Source: Fen731 sp964481885 (GTDB lineage: Bacteria; Actinomycetota; Humimicrobiia; Humimicrobiales; Humimicrobiaceae). Taken from it: DNA of 64,000 nt. A model generated the notes under the pieces. It did not search any database and was not told where the DNA came from. It was given only the letters and a program-made list of their open reading frames with translations. The first letter of the stretch is position 1. Each line of letters opens with the position of its first letter. The position numbers and the translations under genes are program-made. This document shows, piece after piece, positions 9,572 through 17,968 of the stretch. The stretch spans positions 62,001-126,000 of the forward strand of contig CAYZUS010000002.1 of NCBI GenBank assembly GCA_964481885.1. Direction: 5' to 3'.

Positions 9572-9767
9572 TATTACAGGGGTATCAGTTTAACTAAGGT
9601 AACCGGTTCCTATTGTAGATTGCATAAAGCATCAGTTATTACTTTGCAATAATGCTAATCCAGGGTGCGTCTCAGGCAGACCGGTACCAACCATGCTATT
9701 TTAATTTTTACCTTGTTTGGAGATTTGGTGGGAAAAAATACATTGAACAAATAAAAGTTGAAACAAC

Positions 9768-9798
9768 AGGGACCCTCTGCAAATTGCAAAGGGCCCCT
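9768..9798. terminator. Probable bidirectional intrinsic terminator
   Basis: AGGGACCCT (9768-9776) pairs with AGGGCCCCT (9790-9798), nine pairs with one A-C mismatch. On the plus strand a T run (9803-9808) follows, and on the minus strand a T-rich stretch does. It sits between the convergent permease and YtxH genes. Confidence 0.65.
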
Positions 9799-9828
9799 TA
9801 TATTTTTTAATTGAAGATTGATACTTTT

Positions 9829-10158
9829 TTAGCTTTCAAGATCTTTCTGGTCAAGAATGACTTTTTTAATGATCTCAATTTCCTTCTCAGTAAAATCCTT
9901 GGCCTTGTTGTAAGTTTCTACAACGCTGTTTATAATTTCAGAGTATTTCTCTTTAGTCATATTTTTTACTTTATCAGCTTTCTCTTCAACCTTCTCGCTG
10001 ATATCAAGAACAGCTCTCTTTATATCGGTCCTTAGTTCTTCCCCGGTTTTAGTCGTGAGAAGAAGTGCTGCAACTGCGCCGGCGGCTGCTCCTATGACGA
10101 AGCCTATTATCCCGCATTTCAAACCTGATGAGCAACTGTTTGAAGATTCTTCACTCAT
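9829..10158 (-). CDS. YtxH domain-containing protein
   Basis: This is a 109-residue small protein. A glycine/alanine-rich hydrophobic segment (CGIIGFVIGAAAGAVAALLL, residues 15-34) is followed by the TKTGEELRTDIKRA motif and then a charged amphipathic, coiled-coil-like tail. This is the layout of YtxH proteins, membrane-anchored general-stress-associated proteins of uncertain function. The start is well supported by AGGAGGAAA seven bases before ATG. The gene is monocistronic and ends near a shared terminator. Confidence 0.82.
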   Translation of the reverse strand: MSEESSNSCSSGLKCGIIGFVIGAAAGAVAALLLTTKTGEELRTDIKRAVLDISEKVEEKADKVKNMTKEKYSEIINSVVETYNKAKDFTEKEIEIIKKVILDQKDLES

Positions 10159-10512
10159 TATTTTCCTCCTGTCGTATCAATGCTATTGTTATAAAAAATT
10201 ATTAATATTAAAAAACAATTTTATCAATATTTATTTCTGCTTAAAATTATTACTAATTAAAGTTTTATTAATAAGGTATTTTGTGATTTAGTATTTTGTA
10301 ATTTAGAGATTTTGGTTCCAAAAATTTTTGCAACTATAATATAAAACATATTGTAGCTTTAAAAAACAAAAAACTGTCCGTTCCTTAAGGGCATTGTCGT
10401 CCGGCAATATTTTACAATACCTTAACAAATTATAGCAGATAATAAAAAAATAAGGATGCACTTAAACTTAAAATCCAAATATTTATATAATCTGAAATCT
10501 TTAAAATCGCAC
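10159..10512. other. AT-rich intergenic region with a possible ytxH promoter
   Basis: The 354-bp gap lies upstream of the YtxH gene and downstream of the epimerase gene. On the minus strand TTGATA is followed after 17 bases by TAATAA, and a TATAAC box lies nearby. Either is only a moderate match to a sigma-70 promoter. Nothing else is recognised. Confidence 0.35.
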
Positions 10513-11496
10513 TTAGAATAAATTACATTTTTTTAGCCAGTCAATACTGTCTTCGATTGTCTGCCTCACCGGTCTTGGATCATACCCCAGCTGCTCCGTA
10601 GCTTTATTATGGCTGATGAAAGAATTGCTTCTTAGCGTCCTCAAAGTATAAATGGTAAACACAGGCTTATGGCCAGTTACCTTATAATATATGGGGGTGA
10701 GCATTGCCACCGGATAAGCCACCCAGACAGGCAGTTTGTACCTTGGCAGAGGAACGCCCGTTAACTCTTTCAACATCTGCATAAGTTCGCCGGTGGTTAC
10801 TCTCTGGCCTGAAAGTATATAGGTTTGCCCTTTTACTCCCTTTTGAGCTGCAAGAATATGTCCCATTGCAGCGTCTCTTGCATCTACAAAATCAAAGGCA
10901 CCATCCATAATAATTTTTTGTTTTCCCGCACAATAATCAATAAACATGGAACCAATATTTGATACCTTGAAATCATACGGCCCCATTATTCCGGTCGGGC
11001 ACACTATAACTGCGTCAAGGCCCTGCTGACTGACTGCCCTGAGCACATCCAGGCTTGCTTGTGCCTTTGTCCTGTTGTACTCGCCCATCCGGTTGTAAGG
11101 ATCAAAAGGCAGAGTCTCGTCAATAATAGTTCCTGCCCCGCTTTCCCTATAAGCGCCGATGGAACCTGTGTAAATCAGTCTTTTTACTTTGCATTCAAGA
11201 CAGGCCTTAATAACATTGCCGGTACCGACAATATTTATTTCTCTTAATCTCTTGTGACGTCCCGGCATTATCGATACTTCTGAAGCAAGATGATAAACAT
11301 ACTCTGCACCATGAAAGGCTTTTTTTAGTGATTCAAAATCAAGAACATCACCATAAACTTTCTCAACTTCGCAGTCATCAAAACAAGCTGTGTCAGAAGA
11401 TTTACGAACGAGGGCCCTTACATCCCTGCCCATGTTTAAAAGCTCCCTTATAAGAGCGTTTCCCAAAAGACCTGTTGAGCCTGTAATTATATCCAT
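10513..11496 (-). CDS. NAD-dependent epimerase/dehydratase (extended SDR family)
   Basis: The 327-residue protein begins MDIITGSTGLLGNALI, the extended short-chain dehydrogenase nucleotide motif (TGxxGxxG). It has the YTGSIGAYRE segment, and a YNRTKAQA motif supplies the catalytic Tyr and Lys. The pattern (VYGDVLDFESL, VRGCPTG-like ICPTGIMGP) resembles dihydroflavonol-4-reductase-like or hopanoid-associated sugar epimerases. It is the last gene of the long minus-strand sugar block, 197 bp after the toroid-fold gene. The substrate is unassigned, and membership in the catabolic pathway is inferred from position only. Confidence 0.8.
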   Translation of the reverse strand: MDIITGSTGLLGNALIRELLNMGRDVRALVRKSSDTACFDDCEVEKVYGDVLDFESLKKAFHGAEYVYHLASEVSIMPGRHKRLREINIVGTGNVIKACLECKVKRLIYTGSIGAYRESGAGTIIDETLPFDPYNRMGEYNRTKAQASLDVLRAVSQQGLDAVIVCPTGIMGPYDFKVSNIGSMFIDYCAGKQKIIMDGAFDFVDARDAAMGHILAAQKGVKGQTYILSGQRVTTGELMQMLKELTGVPLPRYKLPVWVAYPVAMLTPIYYKVTGHKPVFTIYTLRTLRSNSFISHNKATEQLGYDPRPVRQTIEDSIDWLKKCNLF

Positions 11497-11638
11497 AGTT
11501 TATTATTTATCCCTTATTTTAAGCTTTACTTAATGTACCGGTTCCCTTATACAGAGTTTAAAAGCATATGGTAAATTTTATCTCTCTTCAATATTCTTAC
11601 TGTTTATATTATCGGAATTATCTTTTTTGCTTTAAAAT

Positions 11639-11663
11639 GCCGGATAAAACCTCTGAATCCGGC
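11639..11663 (-). terminator. Hairpin, probable terminator
   Basis: GCCGGAT (11639-11645) pairs perfectly with ATCCGGC (11657-11663). On the minus strand ATTTTAAAG follows, a weak U tract. It lies just downstream of the stop of the toroid-fold gene. Confidence 0.5.
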
Positions 11664-11693
11664 CTGGCAGAGCAATTATAAATGCGCATAACC

Positions 11694-12632
11694 CTATAAA
11701 CTTATAAACTTGCTTTTCGATAAGGTTTTTAATGCAAAATAAGTTATCCACTTGCTGGGTTTATTTTTTTTCTCAATATCCACGAGCATCCTGCCATTTA
11801 ATGAGGATTCCATCTTCCATTTCCAGCCGTCAAGTTTCTTATCGTTAATATATTTCAGCGCATTTTTTAAATTAGAATTCTGTTTGCTGCAGCCGGCATC
11901 AACCAGTATCTGGGTAATTTCCAGGATATCGCTCTGACTGCCTCTGGGGAAACCAAAACTGGTCCACTGCCCGCTTTTTTCCTTCTTTCTCGGGTAATTT
12001 GCTTCGACAATGTCATGGCTCAATAAAAACTTTGTTGCTTTGCCTATTGTTTTACTGACGCTTTCATTTCTGTTTTCCAAAGGAATACTGTTTAATGCCC
12101 TGATTATTTTGGCAATTCCCCAGGGACATTTCAGTTGTTGTCTGTACTTGCACCTGAAATCGTTCCTGAAAACAATATCAGTTATAAAATCTATTAAATG
12201 CTGTGTAAATGGTGCATCAAAATAACCAAATCTTAAAAGCATTTCAAGAGTAGTACCCTGAAGACACATGAGATTACCTGAGTATCTGCCCCTGGCAGGA
12301 AAGGCACCGTTTAATGTTTGCATGTCATTTACCATCAGGCTGACACCTTTTTTAATAGCAGGATTATTTCCAGCCACACCAAAAAGTGACAAAAAATACA
12401 GCTGCCAATATGATGAACGGTAAGGGGGATTATTCGTAAAACTTTCCTCCTGCCACATGCCTGATGGATCCTGCAGACTTAAAATGGCCGATGCAGCACC
12501 TGACTGCAGAATTAAATTTTCATGATGCATAGCATCAGAAGATGTAAGTTTTTCCCCGACAATGTTTACCAGTGTATAGTATTTAACTGAAGGATTGTCA
12601 TCTTGAAGAAGCCAGTTTATTGATTTTTCCAT
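11694..12632 (-). CDS. Terpenoid-cyclase/prenyltransferase-like alpha-alpha toroid protein
   Basis: The 312-residue protein shows repeated helical segments with aromatic/glycine turns (DPSGMWQEESF, LNGAFPARGRYSGNLMCLQG, SGQWTSFGFPRGSQSDI), as in squalene-cyclase-like toroid folds. Proteins of this type are often misannotated as nitrogen-fixation NifH, but there is no P-loop here. No catalytic DxDD motif of terpene cyclases is evident, so it is probably not a cyclase. It lies between the epimerase and xylulokinase-like genes, and its role is unknown. A CGTTTAA-containing sequence 45-60 bp upstream loosely resembles the LacI operator found elsewhere in the block. Confidence 0.6.
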   Translation of the reverse strand: MEKSINWLLQDDNPSVKYYTLVNIVGEKLTSSDAMHHENLILQSGAASAILSLQDPSGMWQEESFTNNPPYRSSYWQLYFLSLFGVAGNNPAIKKGVSLMVNDMQTLNGAFPARGRYSGNLMCLQGTTLEMLLRFGYFDAPFTQHLIDFITDIVFRNDFRCKYRQQLKCPWGIAKIIRALNSIPLENRNESVSKTIGKATKFLLSHDIVEANYPRKKEKSGQWTSFGFPRGSQSDILEITQILVDAGCSKQNSNLKNALKYINDKKLDGWKWKMESSLNGRMLVDIEKKNKPSKWITYFALKTLSKSKFISL

Positions 12633-12705
12633 AAAATATAATGATCCCGGTTAAAGAATCTCGATTTTTTTAGCAATATAAAATTCGTTTAAAGTCAGTG
12701 GCACC

Positions 12706-14184
12706 CTAGTAAAGCTTGGAAACCAGGCCATATATATTTTTATATTTTTCATATTTTTCAAGATACCTTTGCTTTATGCTGCTGTCGGGGTCAAACCTGT
12801 CTTTTACTTTTACGAATTTGGACAGTGCCTCGTTTAAGGTAAACTTGCCTGTGCCGACGCCCGCAAGCATCATTGTTGCAAGACATCCTGCTTCAGTTAT
12901 ATCCATTCGAAGTATGGGGCTGTCAAGAAGCGAGGCCTTTAATTTAAGCTCATAATCCGATTTCGCTCCCCCGCCTGTTGCCCTTAGTTCTGTGAGTTTT
13001 ATGCCACTTTTTTTAACAAGCTCAAGATTATAGCAAATCTCAAATACAAGACCTTCAACCAAAGCTTTAAAGATATCCTCCCTGGTGGTACCGAGATCAA
13101 GCCCGATTAAAGAGCCTTTTGCAACTGGATCCTGGTAAGGAGTGCCTGTTGCAGAAAAATATGGCAGTGCAAAAATTCTCGACGGCTTGTAGTCAAGCCT
13201 TGAGGAAATATCCCTTATCGTCTGATTTTGCCCATCAGATATGGTATCCCTGAACCATTTAACCACACTGCCTGAAGAAAGGTTATACGCGAGTGTCACA
13301 TATTTGTCAGCCACTCCATGGGCCTGGCAGCAAAAATTATACTCAAGCATCGCATCATTGGTTTGAGCTTCCTCCATGCAGATGCTGGCACACTCTACGG
13401 TGCCCATTCCATCAGCGGCAATGCCCCCGGTAATGGCCCCTGCTCCAAGAGCAGAACAGGGCTGGTCATGGCATCCGGAAACGACCGAAACCTGTCCTTT
13501 AAATCCGAGGTCTTCAGCAATTTTCTTACTGACAAATCCAATCTCATTTCCAGAGGCAATAGGTTTTGAAAACAGATTTATATCTATATCAAAGTCATCA
13601 AGAATACCTTTGGTCCAAATCTTTTTTCTTACATCAAAAAATAATGTTCTAGAGGCAAGAGCATAATTTATCCTCGGCTCTTCCACACCAAGTTTGTGCG
13701 CCAGAAGATCATCTGTGAGAAGAATTTTTTTGGTGTTTTTATAAATTTGTGGCCTGTTGTTTTTAATCCATAAAATCTTGTTTAGCGGGCAGATATACCC
13801 TGGAGGAAACCCTGTTATCCCGAATAGCTCCGCAACAGTGTATTTTGAGAGAACATATTCAAGCTCCTTTGTGCTTCTGGCATCAGTTGAATAAATGGTA
13901 TTAAAAATCACATTGCCTTTTTCATCTATGGGTGTAATACCTTCTCCAAAAGTTGATACGGCCAATGCTGTTACTGGGTCCTTTAGCACAGCAGGATTAT
14001 TATTTACATTTCTTAATACATCAAAAACTTTTTTCCACTGCGCTTCAGTGTCAAACTCAACCCACCCCGGCTCAGGAAATAATAAATCATATTCTTTATA
14101 GTCTGTAGCAAGAATGCTGCCATTTTCATCAAAGACTATTGCTTTGGTGCCGGTAGTGCCAATATCTATCCCCATCAGGCTCAT
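12706..14184 (-). CDS. FGGY-family carbohydrate kinase, xylulokinase-like
   Basis: The 492-residue FGGY kinase has the N-terminal phosphate motif GIDIGTTGTKAIVFDE, the central VVSGCHDQPCSALGAG segment and the C-terminal ATP-binding LRATGGGAKSDYELK. These match the xylulokinase/gluconokinase branch. It would phosphorylate a keto-sugar or polyol produced by the upstream isomerases. The xylose-isomerase-like gene is next upstream in the same direction, which supports a xylulose-like substrate without proving it. The ATG is preceded by GGAGGATAA. A large hairpin lies in the leader. The gene ends in TAG. Confidence 0.85.
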   Translation of the reverse strand: MSLMGIDIGTTGTKAIVFDENGSILATDYKEYDLLFPEPGWVEFDTEAQWKKVFDVLRNVNNNPAVLKDPVTALAVSTFGEGITPIDEKGNVIFNTIYSTDARSTKELEYVLSKYTVAELFGITGFPPGYICPLNKILWIKNNRPQIYKNTKKILLTDDLLAHKLGVEEPRINYALASRTLFFDVRKKIWTKGILDDFDIDINLFSKPIASGNEIGFVSKKIAEDLGFKGQVSVVSGCHDQPCSALGAGAITGGIAADGMGTVECASICMEEAQTNDAMLEYNFCCQAHGVADKYVTLAYNLSSGSVVKWFRDTISDGQNQTIRDISSRLDYKPSRIFALPYFSATGTPYQDPVAKGSLIGLDLGTTREDIFKALVEGLVFEICYNLELVKKSGIKLTELRATGGGAKSDYELKLKASLLDSPILRMDITEAGCLATMMLAGVGTGKFTLNEALSKFVKVKDRFDPDSSIKQRYLEKYEKYKNIYGLVSKLY

Positions 14185-14218
14185 TATTTTTTATCCTCCA
14201 ATAGTATTATTCCGCTTG

Positions 14219-14305
14219 TGAGGATCTGTTTCTGTGTAATGTATGCTGGCTCTTTTTACCCCTCCTGCCGGGGCAGCCACCATTAGCACAGAAACAAAAA
14301 CCTCA
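14219..14305 (-). promoter_or_regulatory. Long structured RNA hairpin ahead of the kinase gene
   Basis: Read on the minus strand, TGAGG/CCTCA, then TGTTTCTGTG/CACAGAAACA (10 perfect pairs), then TAATG/CATTA and GGCT/AGCC stack into one 87-nt hairpin. It is capped by CCCC/GGGG, for roughly 28 base pairs with small internal loops. It lies in the 195-bp gap between the xylose-isomerase-like gene and the kinase gene, ending 26 nt before the kinase ribosome site. No U tract follows, so it is not a simple terminator. It could be a processing site, an attenuator or a small inverted-repeat element. Confidence 0.6.
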
Positions 14306-14379
14306 TGTAATCTTTTTACAGTAAGTTCAGTATTTTTACTGTTATATATATATTTATAAATAGTAATAAAAATACAGAA

Positions 14380-15495
14380 TTACTTTCTCATGCTTTCAGT
14401 CAGTATCATCTCAATTTCTCCCCTGTTGTTTTCAGGTTCAAAATATGCATCAATAATCTTCTCTACCGGCATGGCGTTAATTCTTTCGTTCATAATATTA
14501 AGAGCAAGTGCATTAATCTCAACTGCTTTTTCGACAGGCATTCTTTCAGGATTTATATCAATACCAAAATATTCCTTAAACCCTGCCATTTTAAGAACAA
14601 AAAGCATGCTTTCGGCCTGCTGCCATTCTATTACTCCAATATTTAAATCCTGGTCGTAATTTCCAAGCGGCTGGCTGTTCCAGTGGGTATTAAAAAGTCT
14701 TCCTTCCCTTAAGCATCTTGAAATTGCATATGGTGTATCTTCTCCGCCCATCCTTACGTGGCCAATTTCAGGCTGCATACCCATAAGCGCAATACCTTTA
14801 TCAAGCAGGGCCCTGTTCTCTTTGTTCTTCATTCTGCCTTCGATATCTTTGCATGCTATAAGTCCGTCAGCAGTTGTCCTGTATATATTATTGGGGGCAG
14901 GCTCGTAAGGCTTTGGTTCAATGGCGCATATAACACCCGGAACTTCGTCCATTGCCTCTGCAACAGCACCTTCAAATCTGTCCCACATATCATAAAAAAG
15001 GGTTCCGAGCGAATATGTGTAACCATCAATGCCGGGCCATATTCCTGCATGGTGAAGATTTTTTGCCTTTGCAAATTTAAGAGTATTTACAAGCGTTTCA
15101 CACGCCTTGTCACGATATTTCTTTATAGGATTTGAAAGAGAACCAAATTCATATTCTTTGGGATAAAATATTGCAGGATAAGCTGACTGCAGCACTATCC
15201 CTGTCTCTTTTTCAAGTCTTTCATACAAGTGATAGTTCTCTTCGTTTACTTCAGTAGGATAATGCGCCTCAAGTGCCCTCACTCCGAATTTTGCCATGCC
15301 TGCGGCCATCTCTATTCTTTCGGCAATTGTCTTGCCGGGAACATAAGCTTCATGAAAACGCCCGCCGCCAGGTGCGAAATACCATATTCCCAGAGAAATC
15401 TTCAAATCAAGAGAAAAACTTTTCATATGCTTTACGAGCTCTTCCCTTGAAAGCCTTTTCTTCTGGTAGCCTGTATCTGTTATTGAATTAGCCAT
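14380..15495 (-). CDS. Xylose isomerase-like sugar isomerase
   Basis: The 371-residue TIM-barrel protein has hallmarks of the XylA superfamily. These are the metal/substrate motif AIEPKPYEP, the downstream QPEIGHVRMGGED segment where XylA has its ANHAT-like motif, and FGIDINPERMP in place of the FDAKPRR-like motif. XylA's WGGREG segment is not preserved (HHAGIWPGIDGY appears instead), so substrate specificity probably differs from D-xylose. Neighbours are a kinase downstream and an alcohol dehydrogenase upstream, fitting an isomerise-then-phosphorylate step. No close assignment to rhamnose or other isomerases is possible. Confidence 0.75.
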   Translation of the reverse strand: MANSITDTGYQKKRLSREELVKHMKSFSLDLKISLGIWYFAPGGGRFHEAYVPGKTIAERIEMAAGMAKFGVRALEAHYPTEVNEENYHLYERLEKETGIVLQSAYPAIFYPKEYEFGSLSNPIKKYRDKACETLVNTLKFAKAKNLHHAGIWPGIDGYTYSLGTLFYDMWDRFEGAVAEAMDEVPGVICAIEPKPYEPAPNNIYRTTADGLIACKDIEGRMKNKENRALLDKGIALMGMQPEIGHVRMGGEDTPYAISRCLREGRLFNTHWNSQPLGNYDQDLNIGVIEWQQAESMLFVLKMAGFKEYFGIDINPERMPVEKAVEINALALNIMNERINAMPVEKIIDAYFEPENNRGEIEMILTESMRK

Positions 15496-15599
15496 TTTTT
15501 ACCTCTTTTTTAATATTAAATATTATATTGTTTAATATTTTTAATACTTCCAGGTCACCCTGGACTTCAAATGTAATTTTCTAAAAAAATTTCATTTTT

Positions 15600-16688
15600 C
15601 TATTTTGAAACCTCTATCTGTATTTTTATCTGCTGACCGGGATTTGTCTTTAACAGCCTTATTGCTTCTTCAGTCTTTTCAAGAGGGTATGTCCCCGTTA
15701 TAAGCGGTGCAACTTTAACGAGCCCTTCCTCTATTGAACGAATGGCGCCAGGCCATGCAAGAGGAGCGAGCCATGCAGAACGGATTTCCTTGTCCATTGT
15801 ATGAAAACTTAAGGCAGGAATCTTAAAGACATCGTCCCCATTGGGAAGCCCAAAGTGTACTATAACGGCACAGTTACCGACAATTTCCACTGCCTGTTCA
15901 AAGGCTGCATTTGAGCTTGTCGGGACTATTGCCCTGTCGGCAAGCCTGCCCCTGGTGAGCTCGCTTATGGTTTTCTTTAAATCCGGGGTATAGTATTTGC
16001 TCGTTTTTTCCACAGTATTAAAAATATAATCGGCTCCCACTTTTTTACCCTGCTCAAGTCTCCAGTCATCATTGGTTGCCCCCATCAAAGCAACTTTTGC
16101 TGCCCCGAGAGATTTGATCATCTGTATCATCATCATTCCCATTGCACCTGGGCCAAAAACTGCAACAAAATCAGCTATTTTGATACCCAGTTTTTTGACT
16201 CCGTTTAGGGCGCATGCAAGCGGTTCTGTAAATGCCCCGGCAGAATAACTCATATCGTCAGAAATTTTAAAAAGACCTGTGTACCTTGAAACGCAATACT
16301 CTGCAAAGCCCCCGTTTACGGTTACTCCCGGGACATTTAAATTTGCACACAAATGTGTCTGGCCCTCAGCACACGCATAGCATGCATTGCAATTCTGCAC
16401 AGGATTTACAACAACCCTGTCACCTGGTTTAAACAGGCCAAGCATTTCCGGGACACTTCCAACTTTTACAACTTCACCTGTAAATTCATGCCCCAGAACA
16501 ATAGGGCCCTTGCCGTTTGCTGTCCCTACAGGAGACAACCCATAGTAGTAAGAAATATCTGAACCGCAGATACCAACACTTTTAACTTTTACAAGCACAT
16601 CTATTGGAGATATCTCAGGAATGGCAATATCCTCCATTTTCATTTTTTCAGCCTCATAAAAAACCTGGGCCTTCATTGTACCTTTCAA
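15600..16688 (-). CDS. Zinc-dependent medium-chain alcohol/polyol dehydrogenase
   Basis: Typical zinc dehydrogenase features are present: CGSDISYYYG with the catalytic-zinc Cys, GHEFTGEVVKVG, and the four-cysteine structural-zinc loop NPVQNCNACYACAEGQTHLC. The Rossmann motif VFGPGAMGMMMIQ is also visible. The family includes sorbitol, threonine and galactitol dehydrogenases. I place the start at TTG 16686-16688 because AAGGAGG lies five bases upstream. An ATG start at 16763 would add 25 residues that do not look like the family, and ATG 16676 (MKAQVF) is the other good candidate. It would oxidise a sugar alcohol or hydroxyl in the block's pathway. Confidence 0.85.
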   Translation of the reverse strand: MKGTMKAQVFYEAEKMKMEDIAIPEISPIDVLVKVKSVGICGSDISYYYGLSPVGTANGKGPIVLGHEFTGEVVKVGSVPEMLGLFKPGDRVVVNPVQNCNACYACAEGQTHLCANLNVPGVTVNGGFAEYCVSRYTGLFKISDDMSYSAGAFTEPLACALNGVKKLGIKIADFVAVFGPGAMGMMMIQMIKSLGAAKVALMGATNDDWRLEQGKKVGADYIFNTVEKTSKYYTPDLKKTISELTRGRLADRAIVPTSSNAAFEQAVEIVGNCAVIVHFGLPNGDDVFKIPALSFHTMDKEIRSAWLAPLAWPGAIRSIEEGLVKVAPLITGTYPLEKTEEAIRLLKTNPGQQIKIQIEVSK

Positions 16689-16843
16689 TTCAGCCTCCTT
16701 TAAGCATAATTTTGATATTAATTTTGATATTTCTAATTCACTGATTTGACTTTTCTGGTTCAATTGTAAAAATCACTCACAATATAAATTAAATCAGGAA
16801 ATCATCCAATTAGAAATTTGAATAACTGGTTTATTTATTATGA

Positions 16844-17731
16844 CTATTGTCCATATTTTTTTATAAGATCATCCAAAATGACCTTGCATCCGGCAGTAGC
16901 CTCCAGTGCTTTCGGCCAGAAACAAAGATCTATCGCCCACCATTCATCTTTATAACCCGCATCCAGAATCGCAGGCATAATTTCGTCAAAGTCAAGCAGA
17001 CCGGTGCCAAGAGGAGCGTGAGTGCTTGTCTCGTCTCCATGAAGGGTTCCGTCAGAATCAATTAAATGTATGTGGCCTATTTTCCCGGTCAGCATATGCG
17101 CAAACTGCACAACTCCTTTAGGCAAAATCTCTTTACTGCCAAGGTGCCTGGAACCCAGCACTGCGCTCATATAGGCATGGCATGAATCAAATAATATTGA
17201 AAAATTAGGATGATCAACAATATATGCCATCCTGGTTACTTCGCTTGGCTTGTTAAATAAAAAGCCCGGTTCGAATTCCCAGATAAGCTTTACGCCTTCT
17301 TTTGCACAGACATCCGCTGCCTTGTTCCACACAGAGGCCACCTTTGAAAAACAGGTTTCATAATCCATTCCTCCCGGTACAGCAGTCGGCCCATCTACTG
17401 AATCCACACGTAATTTTGGAATTTTCATATCAACACAGATTGCGAGATTCTCCTTTACTGCTTTAATATAGTCATCCTGGCTTGATGTTGCAGGTGATGG
17501 AAACGGTGCTGCAAGCCCTGAAATTCCAAGCTTGTACTTGTCTAACATTTTCTTGACTTCCAGTCTTTTTTCCTTTGTGTTAGCCTCAAGATGTGGAGGA
17601 AAAGCTGCCATTTCAATGCCATCAAATCCAAGCTCGACCAGTTTTATTAAAACTTCTTCAAGAGGAATAGGCGCTTCAGAGTATCCGCCCCAAATATATG
17701 CCCACCCGCCTATTGATGTCTTTTTTGCCAT
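16844..17731 (-). CDS. Sugar phosphate isomerase/epimerase-like TIM-barrel protein
   Basis: The 295-residue AP-endonuclease-2-type barrel carries the family pattern LVELGFDGIEMAAFPP, then a metal-site glutamate in LIWEFEPGF. ILFDSCHAYM and IGHIHLIDSDG follow, giving the Glu-Asp-His-Asp/Glu metal cluster typical of xylose-isomerase-like enzymes. The WWAIDLCFWP strand near the end replaces the usual final glutamate with aspartate. It is one of seven such paralogous proteins in the window. It sits between the dehydrogenase and the phosphomannose-isomerase-like gene. Substrate unknown. Confidence 0.75.
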   Translation of the reverse strand: MAKKTSIGGWAYIWGGYSEAPIPLEEVLIKLVELGFDGIEMAAFPPHLEANTKEKRLEVKKMLDKYKLGISGLAAPFPSPATSSQDDYIKAVKENLAICVDMKIPKLRVDSVDGPTAVPGGMDYETCFSKVASVWNKAADVCAKEGVKLIWEFEPGFLFNKPSEVTRMAYIVDHPNFSILFDSCHAYMSAVLGSRHLGSKEILPKGVVQFAHMLTGKIGHIHLIDSDGTLHGDETSTHAPLGTGLLDFDEIMPAILDAGYKDEWWAIDLCFWPKALEATAGCKVILDDLIKKYGQ

Positions 17732-17851
17732 TTTATTCTCCTTTATTGTTAAATTTATAATGCATCACCTTTAATAATATTGCTTTAACTCGAAAGCCGA
17801 TTACTTACCCCGGTAATCAATTCTTCAACCTGAGTGCCTGTTCTGCTGCAT

Positions 17852-17892
17852 CCATTGTTCCCATAACAATGTTTCTTTTTTAGGAACAATGG
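17852..17892. repeat. Nested inverted repeats with two alternative hairpins
   Basis: CCATTGTTCC (17852-17861) is a perfect inverted match of GGAACAATGG (17883-17892). Within it CATTGTT (17853-17859) can instead pair with AACAATG (17865-17871) over a 5-nt loop. The two hairpins exclude each other. They lie in the 237-bp gap between two genes of the same orientation, so an attenuation, processing or protein-binding role is possible. Confidence 0.55.
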
Positions 17893-17968
17893 CTCTTCTC
17901 TTCCTGACACGCGGGAAACAGATTTTTAATTATTCTCCACTGCTCTTAAGTTAAAAAATCATTTCCCT

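Noticed and set aside
11694..12632. NifH-like nitrogenase annotation for the toroid-fold protein
   Set aside because: There is no P-loop or iron-sulfur cysteine pattern. The label is a known misannotation of prenyltransferase-like proteins.
14191..14283. 30-codon leader peptide gene upstream of the kinase
   Set aside because: It opens with ATG but has no ribosome site at the right distance, and part of its sequence is forced by the hairpin's inverted repeat. Kept only as part of the hairpin finding.
17260..17285. tRNA T-loop-like GGTTCGAATTCC
   Set aside because: It lies inside a conserved coding sequence, and no acceptor or anticodon arms can be built around it.
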